Shown here: in pieces, positions 26,144 through 35,022 of the stretch | Position numbering within the stretch: position 1 is the first letter of the stretch | Layout of the letters: each line of letters starts with the position of its first letter | Assembly: GCF_016462545.1 (NCBI RefSeq) | Contig: NZ_JAEMTA010000002.1 | Span: 166,324-230,323, forward strand | Origin: Mycolicibacterium sp. | Lineage (GTDB): Bacteria; Actinomycetota; Actinomycetes; Mycobacteriales; Mycobacteriaceae | Reading direction: 5' to 3' | DNA length: 64,000 nt | Made by a program: the position numbers and the translations under genes | Notes under the pieces: generated by a model | The model's database searches: none | What the model saw: the letters and a program-made list of their open reading frames with translations, nothing else | What the model was told of the DNA's origin: nothing

Positions 26144-27450
26144 AGCAGCCGCCTCCCCGCCAGCACGTCAGCCATGAATTGATCTGTCCTCTCGGGGGTT
26201 TCGTTGGTGACCGACGCCGGCGGATGCCACGTCTGGGTGACGGCCCCGGCGACGTCGGTATAGAAGGGGGTGAGCGGACGGGGACCGCCCTCGGCGATGG
26301 ACTCCCGGATCAGATCCGCGTTGGCGTACTCCGCGCGGATCTCGGGGGCGTCGTAGGACGCGGCGTACGGCGACGGCTCGCTCTCGTCGAGCATGTACTT
26401 GGTGGCCTTCGCTTCGGCGTTGATGCATTCGACCAGGGCGACCGCCTGCGCGGGATGCCTGGAATAGGCGCCGACGCCCAGATTGGCGCCACCGAGTGGC
26501 GGGGCGCTGGGGCGGTCGGGGGACACCCTGGGGTAACGGGCCCAGCCGATGTCGTCGACCACTGCCTGGTCGAGGGTCCCTTCCTTTGCGGCCGTGCGGG
26601 CGGCCGCGAGCACGTAGGGCCAGTTGAGCATGAACATGCCCTGCTCGGATTGGAACGTGGCGCGCGCCTGCTCCTCCGCGGCGTTGGAGAGATCGACGGG
26701 CGCGGCGGTGGACCGCGCGAGGTTGCCGACGATCTCGGCGGCCTTGAGGCCAGCGGGGGTGTTCAGCGACGGCTTGGCATTTCGTCCGGAGGAGACGTCC
26801 TGTAGCACCTCACCGCCACCCGACAGCACCAGTGCGTTGATCCACACCATGTAGCCCTCGTACCGCTGCGCCTGTACCGAGATCTTCTTACCCTGCTGCA
26901 CAGCGGCTTTCAGCATCTCATCCCACGTGAACGTGGCACTCGTCGGATCGATCCCGGCCGCCGCGGCCTGCGACTTGCGGTACCAGAGCAACTGGGCGTT
27001 GGACTTGTAGGGCGCGCCGTAGAGCTTGTCGTCCCACATGCCGGTCTTCACCGGCGCGGGCAGCATTCCAGCCGTGAGGCGTGTGGTCTCCTCGGCGGTG
27101 TACGGGCGCAAGAACCCGGCGTTGGAGAACTCCGCGGTGAACACCACATCCAGGCTCACGACGTCGATCGACGTGTCGCCAGCGGCCAAGCGCCGCACCA
27201 TCTGCTCGCGCTGCGCGGTGGCGGTGCTCGGCAGCGATTCGATCCGCACCTGGTAGGCGCCGCCCGATGCGTCCGCGCACTCCTGCGCGCGTGCCGCCGA
27301 GCCACCGTTGTCGGGCAGGATGTACCACGTCAGTGTCGGGGGACCGCTCTCGCTGCCGCAGCCGGTCAACAACGTCGCGGCGACCAACGGTGCGCTGGCC
27401 AGCGCGATTGCCCGTCGCCTCCGCGAACGGGCGAACTCAATTCGCTTCAT
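26140..27450 (-). CDS. Carbohydrate ABC solute-binding lipoprotein
   Basis: A 436-residue extracytoplasmic binding protein (family 1 SBP). The N-terminus has basic residues, a hydrophobic core and the lipobox LLTGC, so Cys31 is lipidated after signal peptidase II cleavage. The mature part starts GSESGPPTLTWYILPDNGG. Start ATG 27450 is chosen over the ORF start at 27525 because it gives a proper signal peptide and follows a GAGGGG ribosome site. First gene of the leftward importer operon, divergent from the GH13 gene. Confidence 0.92.
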   Translation of the reverse strand: MKRIEFARSRRRRAIALASAPLVAATLLTGCGSESGPPTLTWYILPDNGGSAARAQECADASGGAYQVRIESLPSTATAQREQMVRRLAAGDTSIDVVSLDVVFTAEFSNAGFLRPYTAEETTRLTAGMLPAPVKTGMWDDKLYGAPYKSNAQLLWYRKSQAAAAGIDPTSATFTWDEMLKAAVQQGKKISVQAQRYEGYMVWINALVLSGGGEVLQDVSSGRNAKPSLNTPAGLKAAEIVGNLARSTAAPVDLSNAAEEQARATFQSEQGMFMLNWPYVLAAARTAAKEGTLDQAVVDDIGWARYPRVSPDRPSAPPLGGANLGVGAYSRHPAQAVALVECINAEAKATKYMLDESEPSPYAASYDAPEIRAEYANADLIRESIAEGGPRPLTPFYTDVAGAVTQTWHPPASVTNETPERTDQFMADVLAGRRLL

Positions 27451-27767
27451 GCGTCCCCTCGTCTGTGCGATCTCGAGCTCCCGGGAGCCACGATCAGCCA
27501 TTCGATCTGCCCCCGAGTGTGGCACACCTCACATCCGCTTTCGTCGAGTGGCTCGGGCGGATTCGAGACGCGCCGCCGTGGCCCCGAACGGTCCGCCCTG
27601 TGGAAGCCGTTGCAGAGCTACATTTTTCCGCGCGGCACGCGAGGGCACGGTATGGACGGCACGCGGAGTGGGTACGTCGATGCCAACGACGCGCAGTGGC
27701 GTTGACAGCACGGCCTCCGCTGGGAAGTCTTTGGCGCAGCCGTTCGCGAACCGATCCGAGGAGTGCC
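27451..27767. promoter_or_regulatory. Divergent control region between importer operon and GH13 gene
   Basis: 317 bp separating two outward genes, so it should hold both promoters and any sugar-responsive operator. Overlapping open frames here have no ribosome sites or similarity. I did not find a convincing inverted-repeat operator by eye. Confidence 0.4.
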
Positions 27768-29402
27768 GTGACATCCGTCGAATCCTGGTGGCAGACCGCC
27801 GTCGTCTACCAGGTCTACATCCGTAGTTTCGCCGACGGCAACGGTGACGGCGTAGGCGACGTCGCCGGCCTGCGCGCACGGCTGCCGTACCTGGCGCGCC
27901 TCGGCATCGACGCGATCTGGATCAACCCCTGGTACCCGTCGCCGATGGCCGACGCCGGCTACGACGTCGCCGACTACCGGGACATCGAGCCGGTCTACGG
28001 CACCCTGGCCGAGGCCGACCGACTGATCGCCGAGGCGCACGAGGTGGGGTTGCGGGTGCTGCTCGACATCGTGCCGAATCACAGCTCCGATCACCACGCC
28101 TGGTTCACCGCAGCACTCGCAGACGAGCCGGGCGCCCGCCAGCGGTACCACTTTCGGCCGGGACGGGGCGCCGACGGCGAGTTGCCGCCCAACGACTGGC
28201 AGAGCGTCTTCGGGGGGCGGGCCTGGACCAGGATCGCCGACGGTCAGTGGTACCTCCATCTGTTCGCGCCCGGGCAGCCCGACTTCAACTGGGAGCATCC
28301 GGAGGTTCGGGCCGAGTTCGAGGACGTGTTGGCGTTCTGGTTCGACAAGGGCGTCGACGGATTCCGCATCGACGTCGCGCACGGACTGGTGAAGGCCGAG
28401 GGGCTGCCGGACGGCGGCACCGGTGACGATGCCGCACCGACCCTGGTCCAGCACAACGCGTCCCACCCGGCGTGGGACCAGGACGGCGTGCACGAGGTCT
28501 ACCGCGGCTGGCGTGCCGTCGCGAATCGCTATGCGCCGGAACGGATCTTCATCGCCGAGGCCTGGGTGCCCAGCAATGAGCGGCTGGCCCGATACCTGCG
28601 TCCCGACGAGTTGCACACCGCCTTTCAGTTCGACTTTCTCCGCGCGCCGTGGCACGCGGAGGTCCTGCGCACCGTCATCGACGATGCGATCACGGTCGCC
28701 GCGACCGTCGGTGCGCCGCCGACGTGGGTGCTGTCCAACCACGACGTCACGCGCACGGTCACCCGCTACTCGCGGTCGCAGCCCGACCATCTGATCGAAA
28801 CCGACTGGGAGCGCGCACGCTGGGCGACGGAATCGGCCGACTACGGGGTGGGCCTGCGTCGCGCCAGAGCCGCGGCCCTCGTGCAGTTGGCCCTGCCGGG
28901 CACGGCCTACGTCTATCAAGGGGAGGAACTCGGTCTCGAGGAGGTCGAGGACCTGCCGGACGAGCTTCGCCAGGATCCGATGTGGGTGCAGTCGGGGTTC
29001 ACCGACGTCGGCCGAGATGGGTGCCGCGTCCCCATCCCGTGGGCGGATGACGTTGCCCCCTACGGCTTCTCGCCGGACACGGAGGTGGCGACGTGGTTGC
29101 CCCAGCCGCCGCACTGGTCGTCGCACACCGCGCAAGCGCAGGATGGCGATCCGGACTCCACGCTGAATCTCTATCGCGAGGCGCTCTCGGCGCGGTCGTC
29201 GCTCTGGGTGGACGCCGGCGATCTCGAGTGGATCGCGACGCCCCCCGCGGTGGTCGCGTTCCGGCGTGGCGACGCGCAGTGCTGGGTCAACACGGGTGCG
29301 TCGCCCGCGGACCTGCCCGCCGATGCCCGCGTGGTCCTGGCGTCGGTGCCCGGCACCGCCACTCAGCTTCCGCCGGATTCCGCCGCCTGGCTGGTGACCT
29401 GA
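27768..29402 (+). CDS. Glycoside hydrolase family 13 alpha-glucosidase
   Basis: A 544-residue alpha-amylase-family enzyme with all four conserved regions: DIVPNHSS (D about 100), GFRIDVAHGL (nucleophile D about 202), FIAEAWVPS (acid E about 263) and LSNHDVTR (D about 325). The early YQVYIRSFADGNGDGVGD is typical of oligo-1,6-glucosidase/maltase-type members. No signal peptide, so cytoplasmic. GTG 27768 is selected because GAGGAG precedes it and the protein then begins at the usual position; the frame is open further upstream without similarity. It probably hydrolyses imported alpha-glucosides. Confidence 0.93.
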   Translation: MTSVESWWQTAVVYQVYIRSFADGNGDGVGDVAGLRARLPYLARLGIDAIWINPWYPSPMADAGYDVADYRDIEPVYGTLAEADRLIAEAHEVGLRVLLDIVPNHSSDHHAWFTAALADEPGARQRYHFRPGRGADGELPPNDWQSVFGGRAWTRIADGQWYLHLFAPGQPDFNWEHPEVRAEFEDVLAFWFDKGVDGFRIDVAHGLVKAEGLPDGGTGDDAAPTLVQHNASHPAWDQDGVHEVYRGWRAVANRYAPERIFIAEAWVPSNERLARYLRPDELHTAFQFDFLRAPWHAEVLRTVIDDAITVAATVGAPPTWVLSNHDVTRTVTRYSRSQPDHLIETDWERARWATESADYGVGLRRARAAALVQLALPGTAYVYQGEELGLEEVEDLPDELRQDPMWVQSGFTDVGRDGCRVPIPWADDVAPYGFSPDTEVATWLPQPPHWSSHTAQAQDGDPDSTLNLYREALSARSSLWVDAGDLEWIATPPAVVAFRRGDAQCWVNTGASPADLPADARVVLASVPGTATQLPPDSAAWLVT

Positions 29403-29457
29403 CGCGACTTCGGTGCGCTGACCGGCGCTCAGCGCCGGTGCGCACGCCGAAATCGCG
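29403..29457. repeat. 55-bp imperfect palindrome after GH13 gene
   Basis: The left arm CGCGACTTCGG...ACCGGCGCT pairs with the right arm AGCGCCGGT...CCGAAATCGCG. It starts right after the GH13 stop codon. It could act as a transcription end or be a dispersed intergenic palindrome; there is no T-run, so a classical terminator is doubtful. Confidence 0.6.
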
Positions 29458-29475
29458 AGGGCTGGACGCCGCGTT

Positions 29476-29505
29476 TTGGCTGATCGGCGGGCAGCGCGCT
29501 ATCCT
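29476..29505 (+). promoter_or_regulatory. rplJ: Candidate promoter for rplJ-rplL
   Basis: TTGGCT (29476-29481) and TATCCT (29500-29505) are separated by 18 bp, about 200 bp upstream of rplJ, which leaves room for the L10 leader. Match to SigA-type consensus is moderate. Confidence 0.4.
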
Positions 29506-29509
29506 TTGG

Positions 29510-29690
29510 CAGTTCCACCGAAGACCGTCGGTCACCGAGCAATCGGTTGAAGGTCCCGGATTCATCCGGGCGGCCCACGCAGGAGGACGAGGCATCACCG
29601 CTGGCATGCGCCGGCGGATCTTCACGCCCCGGCCGCTCTGCGCCGGGGCGTTCGTCGTTTCTGGGGTCGACCGGCGGACCCAATCCTAGA
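29510..29690 (+). promoter_or_regulatory. Ribosomal protein L10 leader (autoregulatory mRNA)
   Basis: The long untranslated leader before rplJ holds several stem-forming stretches. These include a perfect 9-bp hairpin CGCCCCGGC/GCCGGGGCG at 29625-29650 just upstream of the AGGAGG ribosome site. L10(L12)4 binding to such leaders represses rplJL translation in bacteria. Assignment rests on position and structure; exact boundaries are uncertain. Confidence 0.55.
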
Positions 29691-29702
29691 TAGGAGGCAT
29701 GC

Positions 29703-30314
29703 ATGGCCAAAGCTGAAAAGGCCACCGCCGTTGCCGACATCGCCGAGCAGTTCAAGGAGTCGACCGCCACGGTCGTCACCGAGTATCGCGGGCTCACCGT
29801 GGCCAACCTTGCGGATCTGCGCAAGTCCCTCGGAAGCGCCGCGACCTACTCGGTCGCCAAGAACACCCTGGTAGCGCGTGCCGCGTCCGAGGCAGGTGTG
29901 ACGGGTCTCGACGAGCTGTTCACCGGCCCGACCGCCATCGCGTTCATCAAGGGTGAGCCCGTCGATGCCGCCAAGGCAATCAAGACGTTCGCCAAGGACA
30001 ACAAGGCCCTGGTTATCAAGGGCGGCTACATGGACGGCAAGGCGCTGTCCGTGGACGAGGTCAACCGCATCGCGGACCTCGAGTCGCGCGAGGTGCTGCT
30101 GGCCAAGCTGGCCGGCGCGATGAAGGCGAAGACCAGTCAGGCCGCGGCGCTGTTCGCTGCCCCGGCATCGCAGGTCGCCCGCCTCGTCTTCGCCCTGCAG
30201 GAGAAGAGGGAAGCCGCCGAAGGTGCACCCGCCGCTCCCGCCGCAGAGGTTGCGGACGCAGAACCAGAAGCACCGACGGACGCCGCGGCCGATGCCCCGG
30301 CCGACGCCGAGTAA
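29703..30314 (+). CDS. rplJ: 50S ribosomal protein L10
   Basis: A 203-residue L10 (uL10), base of the ribosomal stalk that anchors L7/L12 dimers. The family start [20 protein letters not shown], the RNA-binding [17 protein letters not shown] and the helix that carries L12 are clear. It has an Ala/Glu/Pro-rich C-terminal tail (from about residue 175) that makes it longer than the usual 175-180 residues. ATG 29703 follows ATAGGAGG. Cotranscribed with rplL, 51 bp downstream. Confidence 0.97.
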   Translation: MAKAEKATAVADIAEQFKESTATVVTEYRGLTVANLADLRKSLGSAATYSVAKNTLVARAASEAGVTGLDELFTGPTAIAFIKGEPVDAAKAIKTFAKDNKALVIKGGYMDGKALSVDEVNRIADLESREVLLAKLAGAMKAKTSQAAALFAAPASQVARLVFALQEKREAAEGAPAAPAAEVADAEPEAPTDAAADAPADAE

Positions 30315-30365
30315 CAACCCCATTCACCACTGAAGACCCAAGCAAGAAATTAGGAAGGACCAATC

Positions 30366-30752
30366 ATGGCCAAGCTCAGCACCGAAGACCTGCTCGACGC
30401 GTTCAAGGAACTGACCCTGTTGGAGCTCTCGGAGTTCGTCAAGGCGTTCGAGGAGACCTTCGACGTCACCGCCGCCGCTCCGGTCGCCGTCGCCGCCGCT
30501 CCGGGTGCAGCCGCCCCCGCCGAGGCCGCCGAGGAGCAGTCGGAGTTCGACGTCATCCTCGAGGGTGCCGGCGAGAAGAAGATCGGCGTCATCAAGGTCG
30601 TCCGTGAGATCGTCTCGGGCCTGGGCCTCAAGGAGGCCAAGGATCTCGTCGACAGCGCCCCCAAGCCGCTGCTCGAGAAGGTCAACAAGGACCAGGCCGA
30701 CGATGCCAAGGCCAAGCTCGAGGCCGCCGGCGCGTCTGTCACCGTCAAGTAA
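30366..30752 (+). CDS. rplL: 50S ribosomal protein L7/L12
   Basis: A 128-residue L7/L12 (bL12). The N-terminal dimerisation helix ([20 protein letters not shown]), Ala-rich hinge (about 40-60) and C-terminal factor-binding domain with [20 protein letters not shown] are intact. It recruits translational GTPases to the ribosome. Ribosome site AGGAAGGA precedes the ATG. A strong intrinsic terminator follows. Confidence 0.97.
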   Translation: MAKLSTEDLLDAFKELTLLELSEFVKAFEETFDVTAAAPVAVAAAPGAAAPAEAAEEQSEFDVILEGAGEKKIGVIKVVREIVSGLGLKEAKDLVDSAPKPLLEKVNKDQADDAKAKLEAAGASVTVK

Positions 30753-30767
30753 TAGCTCTGCGGAAAG

Positions 30768-30801
30768 CCGCCCGGGATCATCGCGATCCCGGGCGGTTTT
30801 T
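30768..30801 (+). terminator. Intrinsic terminator after rplL
   Basis: A 12-bp GC-rich stem (CCGCCCGGGATC / GATCCCGGGCGG) with a short loop, followed directly by five T residues. It ends the rplJ-rplL transcript. Confidence 0.85.
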
Positions 30802-30960
30802 CATGTCTGCGAGCAACTTGAGCAAACGCCGTCCGAGGCCCGGGGAGACCGGCTGAATGTGGCAAAGAGAAGAGTGCCCATAATGAGTGCGCTACAGTGA
30901 CTCAAGCCACAGGCGGGTGTGTCTGTTTGGCGGGCAAAAGCACTGGCGGAAGGATCGCGC

Positions 30961-32043
30961 GTGGGCATCGGTATTCAGGTTGAGGGACTGACGAAGTCCT
31001 TCGGGCCCCAGCGAATTTGGGAGGACGTGACATTCGACCTCCCGGCGGGTGAGGTCAGCGTTCTGCTGGGTCCGTCCGGTACCGGTAAGTCGGTGTTCCT
31101 GAAGTCGTTGATCGGGCTGCTGCGTCCCGAGCGCGGCAAGATCATCGTCGATGGCACGAACATCATCGAGTGCTCGGCCAAGGAGCTCTACGAGATCCGC
31201 ACGCTGTTCGGCGTGATGTTCCAGGACGGCGCGCTGTTCGGCTCCATGAGCCTCTACGACAACACGGCGTTCCCGCTTCGTGAGCACACGAAGAAGAAGG
31301 AATCCGAGATCCGTCAGATCGTGATGGAGAAGCTCGACCTGGTCGGTCTGACCGGTGACGAGACCAAGTTCCCGGGTGAGATCTCCGGCGGTATGCGCAA
31401 GCGTGCCGGCCTGGCCCGCAGCCTGGTGCTCGATCCGCAGATCATCCTCTGCGACGAGCCGGACTCCGGTCTGGATCCGGTGCGTACGGCGTATCTGTCG
31501 CAGCTGTTGATCGACATCAACGCCCAGATCGACTGCACCATCCTCATCGTCACGCACAACATCAACATCGCCCGCACCGTGCCGGACAACATGGGCATGC
31601 TGTTCCGCAAGCACCTGGTGATGTTCGGTCCGCGTGAGGTGCTGCTGACCTCGGATGAGCCGGTGGTCAAGCAGTTCCTCAACGGTCGTCGTATCGGCCC
31701 GATCGGTATGTCCGAGGAGAAGGACGAGTCGACGATGGCCGAGGAGCAGGCCATGATCGACGCCGGTCACCATGATGGTGGTACCGAGGAGATCGAGGGT
31801 GTGCCGCCGCAGGTCAACGCCACCCCGGGTATGCCGGAGCGCAAGGCCGTCGGACGTCGTCAGGCTCGGGTGCGCGAGATCATGCACACCCTGCCGCCCG
31901 CCGCCCAGGAAGCCATTCGCGCCGACCTCGACGGCACCAACCAGCACGCGGGCTACAACCCGGACAACGACGCCACCGCGCGGCACCGCAATGCCGTCGA
32001 GGACGAAGCCCCGACGGCGTCCATCCCTGCCGTCAAGGAGTGA
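30961..32043 (+). CDS. mkl: Mce transporter ATPase MceG (Mkl)
   Basis: A 360-residue ABC ATPase that energises all Mce lipid/steroid importers in mycobacteria. Walker A is GPSGTGKS (about 37-44), signature ISGGMRKRAGLARSL, Walker B IILCDEPDSGLDPV, switch LIVTHN. The MceG-specific C-terminal tail (GPIGMSEEKDESTMAEEQ and IEGVPPQ onward) is present. GTG 30961 is chosen because GGAAGG lies seven bases before it; an upstream GTG at 30919 gives a longer form. Same position as Rv0655. The next gene overlaps its end by GTGA. Confidence 0.93.
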   Translation: MGIGIQVEGLTKSFGPQRIWEDVTFDLPAGEVSVLLGPSGTGKSVFLKSLIGLLRPERGKIIVDGTNIIECSAKELYEIRTLFGVMFQDGALFGSMSLYDNTAFPLREHTKKKESEIRQIVMEKLDLVGLTGDETKFPGEISGGMRKRAGLARSLVLDPQIILCDEPDSGLDPVRTAYLSQLLIDINAQIDCTILIVTHNINIARTVPDNMGMLFRKHLVMFGPREVLLTSDEPVVKQFLNGRRIGPIGMSEEKDESTMAEEQAMIDAGHHDGGTEEIEGVPPQVNATPGMPERKAVGRRQARVREIMHTLPPAAQEAIRADLDGTNQHAGYNPDNDATARHRNAVEDEAPTASIPAVKE

Positions 32044-32789
32044 CCCCCTCCGGTCGACCCGACCGGCGCACGCGTGTACTGCTGAACCGTCCCGCCACGG
32101 AGGTGGACGGCTATCTCGACGTCATGGGTGATGCCCTGGTTCCACAGACCACCGGGCAACGCGTCATGGGGTCGTCGTTGCTCCCGAAGATCTACGAGCG
32201 CCTCTGGCGTCCCGTGCTGTTCTGGGGCTTCACCGCACGCAACACCGCGCAGGAGGACCGCCGCAAGCTGCGCTTGCTCGGCATCCAGCCCGGCGACACC
32301 GTGCTCGACGTCGCCTGCGGGCCAGGCAACACCACCCGCACGCTCGTCGAGCAGCTCGGGCCCGACGGTCTGGCGATCGGCGTCGACAGTTCGGCGAGCA
32401 TGCTCGCGCAGGCCGTCCGGGAGACCGCGGCGGGCAGTCCCGTCGGCTACGTCCGTGGAGACGCCGCCGACCTGCCCTTCGACGGCGGCACGTTCGATGC
32501 CGTCAGTTGCTACGGGGCGCTCTATCTCATGGACGATCCGCTCGGCTCGCTGCGCGAGATGATCCGCGTCCTGAAGCCCGGTGGCCGGATCGCCGTCCTC
32601 ACGACGTGCGCCCGCGGACCGGCCGAGGTGCGCCAGATGCAGGTGGCGGTATCGCGAGTGGCGCCGCTGCGATTGTTCGACGTCGACGAGATCACCGATG
32701 CCATGCGCGGCGAAGGTCTGATCGACGTGACGAGGAACGTATCGGCGGCGTCGCAAACGGTGGGTGGTCGACGGCCCGAGTCGTCGTGA
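32040..32789 (+). CDS. SAM-dependent class I methyltransferase
   Basis: A 249-residue Methyltransf_11-type enzyme. Motif I is VLDVACGPGNTTR (about 83-95), an acidic D-x-S follows in GVDSSASML, motif IV is FDAVSCYGALYLMDDP. The ending LKPGGRIAVLTTCARG is typical of UbiE/COQ5-like methylases. A 40-residue N-terminal arm precedes the domain. GTG 32040 overlaps the mkl stop (GTGA), indicating coupled translation. Substrate unknown. Confidence 0.85.
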   Translation: MTPSGRPDRRTRVLLNRPATEVDGYLDVMGDALVPQTTGQRVMGSSLLPKIYERLWRPVLFWGFTARNTAQEDRRKLRLLGIQPGDTVLDVACGPGNTTRTLVEQLGPDGLAIGVDSSASMLAQAVRETAAGSPVGYVRGDAADLPFDGGTFDAVSCYGALYLMDDPLGSLREMIRVLKPGGRIAVLTTCARGPAEVRQMQVAVSRVAPLRLFDVDEITDAMRGEGLIDVTRNVSAASQTVGGRRPESS

Positions 32790-32856
32790 ATGTCCAAATG
32801 CTGACGTTGACGACAATTGCCGGTGCGATGTCCGTCCGCCCGGTTAGAGTCCGCCC

Positions 32857-35022
32857 GTGAGTTCGAAATCATGGAGCCGTGGGTTGTGGATCGCGGCAGC
32901 GGGGGCGTGCCTCGCGCTCGGCGCGGGGCACGGGGTCGCTGCCGCAGAGTCGGACTCGGCCGACGGTGGTGCGGGACCGTCGACCTCGCAGTCCTCCCAG
33001 GCCTCGGAACCGTCCACCAGTGGAACCCCGGAGACCCCGAAGGGCTCGAAAGCCACTGACAATGGCCAAGATTCGGACAAGGCCCCTACGAGCGCCGACA
33101 AGCCGACGAGCACCGTGAGTGCGTCGACGGTGACCGTTCACCGCGAGGATGCCGTGGACGCTGGGGCCACCGAAGGCGCGGCCACCCCCGACGAGCCCGC
33201 CGTGAAGACGACGAAGAACGTCACGCGCACCGTCCCCGAACCCGTCGTCGCGCCGCAGCCCGAGCGGACGGTCGAGTCCGCTCCACAGGCATCGGCGGCG
33301 GAACCGGTGAAGGTGGTCACCCCGGTCGAGGAGACGGCTCCGGTCAGCGAACCGCAATCGCAACCCGTGGCCGACGTGACGCCGCCACCGGTGGTCGTGA
33401 CGGCCGCGAAGACCGTGTCCGCCAACGCCACGGTCACGCCCGCAGCCGCCACGGAGGTCGTCCAGAACGTCGCCGCCGCCCGCAGTCTGGCCGCGCCTAC
33501 CCTCGCCTCGTTCGTTCGTCCCACCCCGGGGCCGATCGCGACCATCTTGATCAGCCTGCTCTCGCCTTTCGGCTTGTTGCCGCCCCTTCCGCCGGTCCCG
33601 GCCAACGTGGTGGGCGTGCCCGCTGATCCGGTGCCGGGTACGTCGCTGATCAATGGGGTGACCGGCGTCAAGGTCGGCAGTTCGAGCCTGGCGATTCCGG
33701 TCGGCACGTCGACCTACACCGGCGCCGCCGACTGGTACTTCCCGACCCAGCTCACCGGCGATGTACAGGCCCAGGGTGTGGTCCTGCTTCAGCACGGCTT
33801 CCTGGGTTCCAACTTCTGGTACTCGGCCCTTGCCACGGATCTGGCGCAGCGGACCAACAGCATCGTGGTGGTGCCCAACATCCCATCCTTTGGCTTCTTC
33901 ACCTGCGCTGGCTGCACTCTCAGCAGTGCGGCGATGGCACAGGGTGTGGCCGGGTTGTTCACCGACCCGACTCGGACGTCGCTGACCGCCAGCGCATTGG
34001 CCGCCGGCTATCACGGCGTGCTGCCGGACGAGTTCCTCCTGACCGGTCACTCGGCAGGCGGCGGTCTGGCCGCGGCCGCAGGCGGCTTCTATGCCGATAC
34101 CGTCGCACCGTCGGCCAGCGACCTCCTCGGCGTGGTGATGTTCGACGGGGTCTCGTCGAACGGCACCTTCGCGAGCGCGGTGGCCAGCCTGGACGCCAAG
34201 GGCATTCCGATCTATCAGATCGCGGCGCCCCCACAGGCGTGGAATGCCAACGGCCAGACCACCAACGACCTGGTGGCGTTGCATCCCGGCGCGTTCGTCG
34301 GTGACGTGCTCGCAAACGGCTCTCACGTCGACTCGCTGATCGGCGGCTCGCCGATCATCGACTTCGTCAGCCAGCTGCTGATCAAACGGTCTCCTCCCGG
34401 CAACACACAGGCCGTCTACACCCTGGCCAACGGTTGGATCAACGACATGTACGCCGGCCTCGGACCGGCGAACGGCGTCTACGGGACCTACGGTGACCCC
34501 AACCAGTACATCGTGTTGGGGCCGGCCGCGGCGGTGGTGCTCGGACCGCCACCGGTCGTCGACGTGAACTCCTATCTCGGCACCTGGTACGAGGTGGGCA
34601 GCGTGCGGCAGTTCTTCTCCATCGGACTGGTGAACACCACCGCCGTGTACACCGACAAGGGCGATGGAACCATCGGCGTCGAGAACTCAGGCAACTACTT
34701 CTTCAACAACGGGCCGGAATCCCGCATCTTCGGCACCGCGGTGCCGCTGAACGCCGAGAACAACAAATTGAACGTGACCTTCTTCGGGCCACCGTCGGCC
34801 AGCCCTCCCGGGAACTACTGGATCGTCGATCTGGCCCCCGACTACAGCTGGGCGATCGTCAGCGATCCGAACGGCCTCACCGGGTTCCTGCTCAGCCGTA
34901 CCCGAACGGTGTCCGACGGGCTGTATCAGGAGCTGCTCAATCGAGCCTCGGTGAAGGGCGTCAAGCGGTGGATCATCCCGACCCGCCAACCCGCTGCCGC
35001 CCAGAGTGTGGTCACGGTCTAG
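32857..35022 (+). CDS. Secreted alpha/beta-hydrolase fused to a C-terminal lipocalin domain
   Basis: A 721-residue exported protein. A signal peptide (about 1-30, ending GAGHGVAAAES) is followed by some 200 residues of Ser/Thr/Pro/Val-rich low-complexity linker. An alpha/beta-hydrolase domain (about 240-530) follows, with nucleophile elbow GHSAGGG (Ser about 400), a candidate acid in MFDGVSSNG and His in GSHVDS. The last about 150 residues match Blc-type lipocalins, beginning VNSYLGTWYEVGSVRQFF and ending with the SRTRTVSDGLYQELL segment. The hydrolase is chlorophyllase/triacylglycerol-lipase-like. GTG start 32857. Predicted cell-wall or secreted lipid-handling enzyme; the fusion is unusual. 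Confidence 0.85.
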   Translation: MSSKSWSRGLWIAAAGACLALGAGHGVAAAESDSADGGAGPSTSQSSQASEPSTSGTPETPKGSKATDNGQDSDKAPTSADKPTSTVSASTVTVHREDAVDAGATEGAATPDEPAVKTTKNVTRTVPEPVVAPQPERTVESAPQASAAEPVKVVTPVEETAPVSEPQSQPVADVTPPPVVVTAAKTVSANATVTPAAATEVVQNVAAARSLAAPTLASFVRPTPGPIATILISLLSPFGLLPPLPPVPANVVGVPADPVPGTSLINGVTGVKVGSSSLAIPVGTSTYTGAADWYFPTQLTGDVQAQGVVLLQHGFLGSNFWYSALATDLAQRTNSIVVVPNIPSFGFFTCAGCTLSSAAMAQGVAGLFTDPTRTSLTASALAAGYHGVLPDEFLLTGHSAGGGLAAAAGGFYADTVAPSASDLLGVVMFDGVSSNGTFASAVASLDAKGIPIYQIAAPPQAWNANGQTTNDLVALHPGAFVGDVLANGSHVDSLIGGSPIIDFVSQLLIKRSPPGNTQAVYTLANGWINDMYAGLGPANGVYGTYGDPNQYIVLGPAAAVVLGPPPVVDVNSYLGTWYEVGSVRQFFSIGLVNTTAVYTDKGDGTIGVENSGNYFFNNGPESRIFGTAVPLNAENNKLNVTFFGPPSASPPGNYWIVDLAPDYSWAIVSDPNGLTGFLLSRTRTVSDGLYQELLNRASVKGVKRWIIPTRQPAAAQSVVTV

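Noticed and set aside
27308..27826. Rightward open frame across the SBP start and the GH13 start
   Set aside because: Overlaps both the lipoprotein signal peptide and the GH13 N-terminus out of frame; no similarity or ribosome site.
32869..34326. A 485-codon Arg/Gly-rich open frame antisense to the hydrolase-lipocalin gene
   Set aside because: Low-complexity Arg/Gly/His product without domains; the plus-strand frame has signal peptide, hydrolase and lipocalin motifs.
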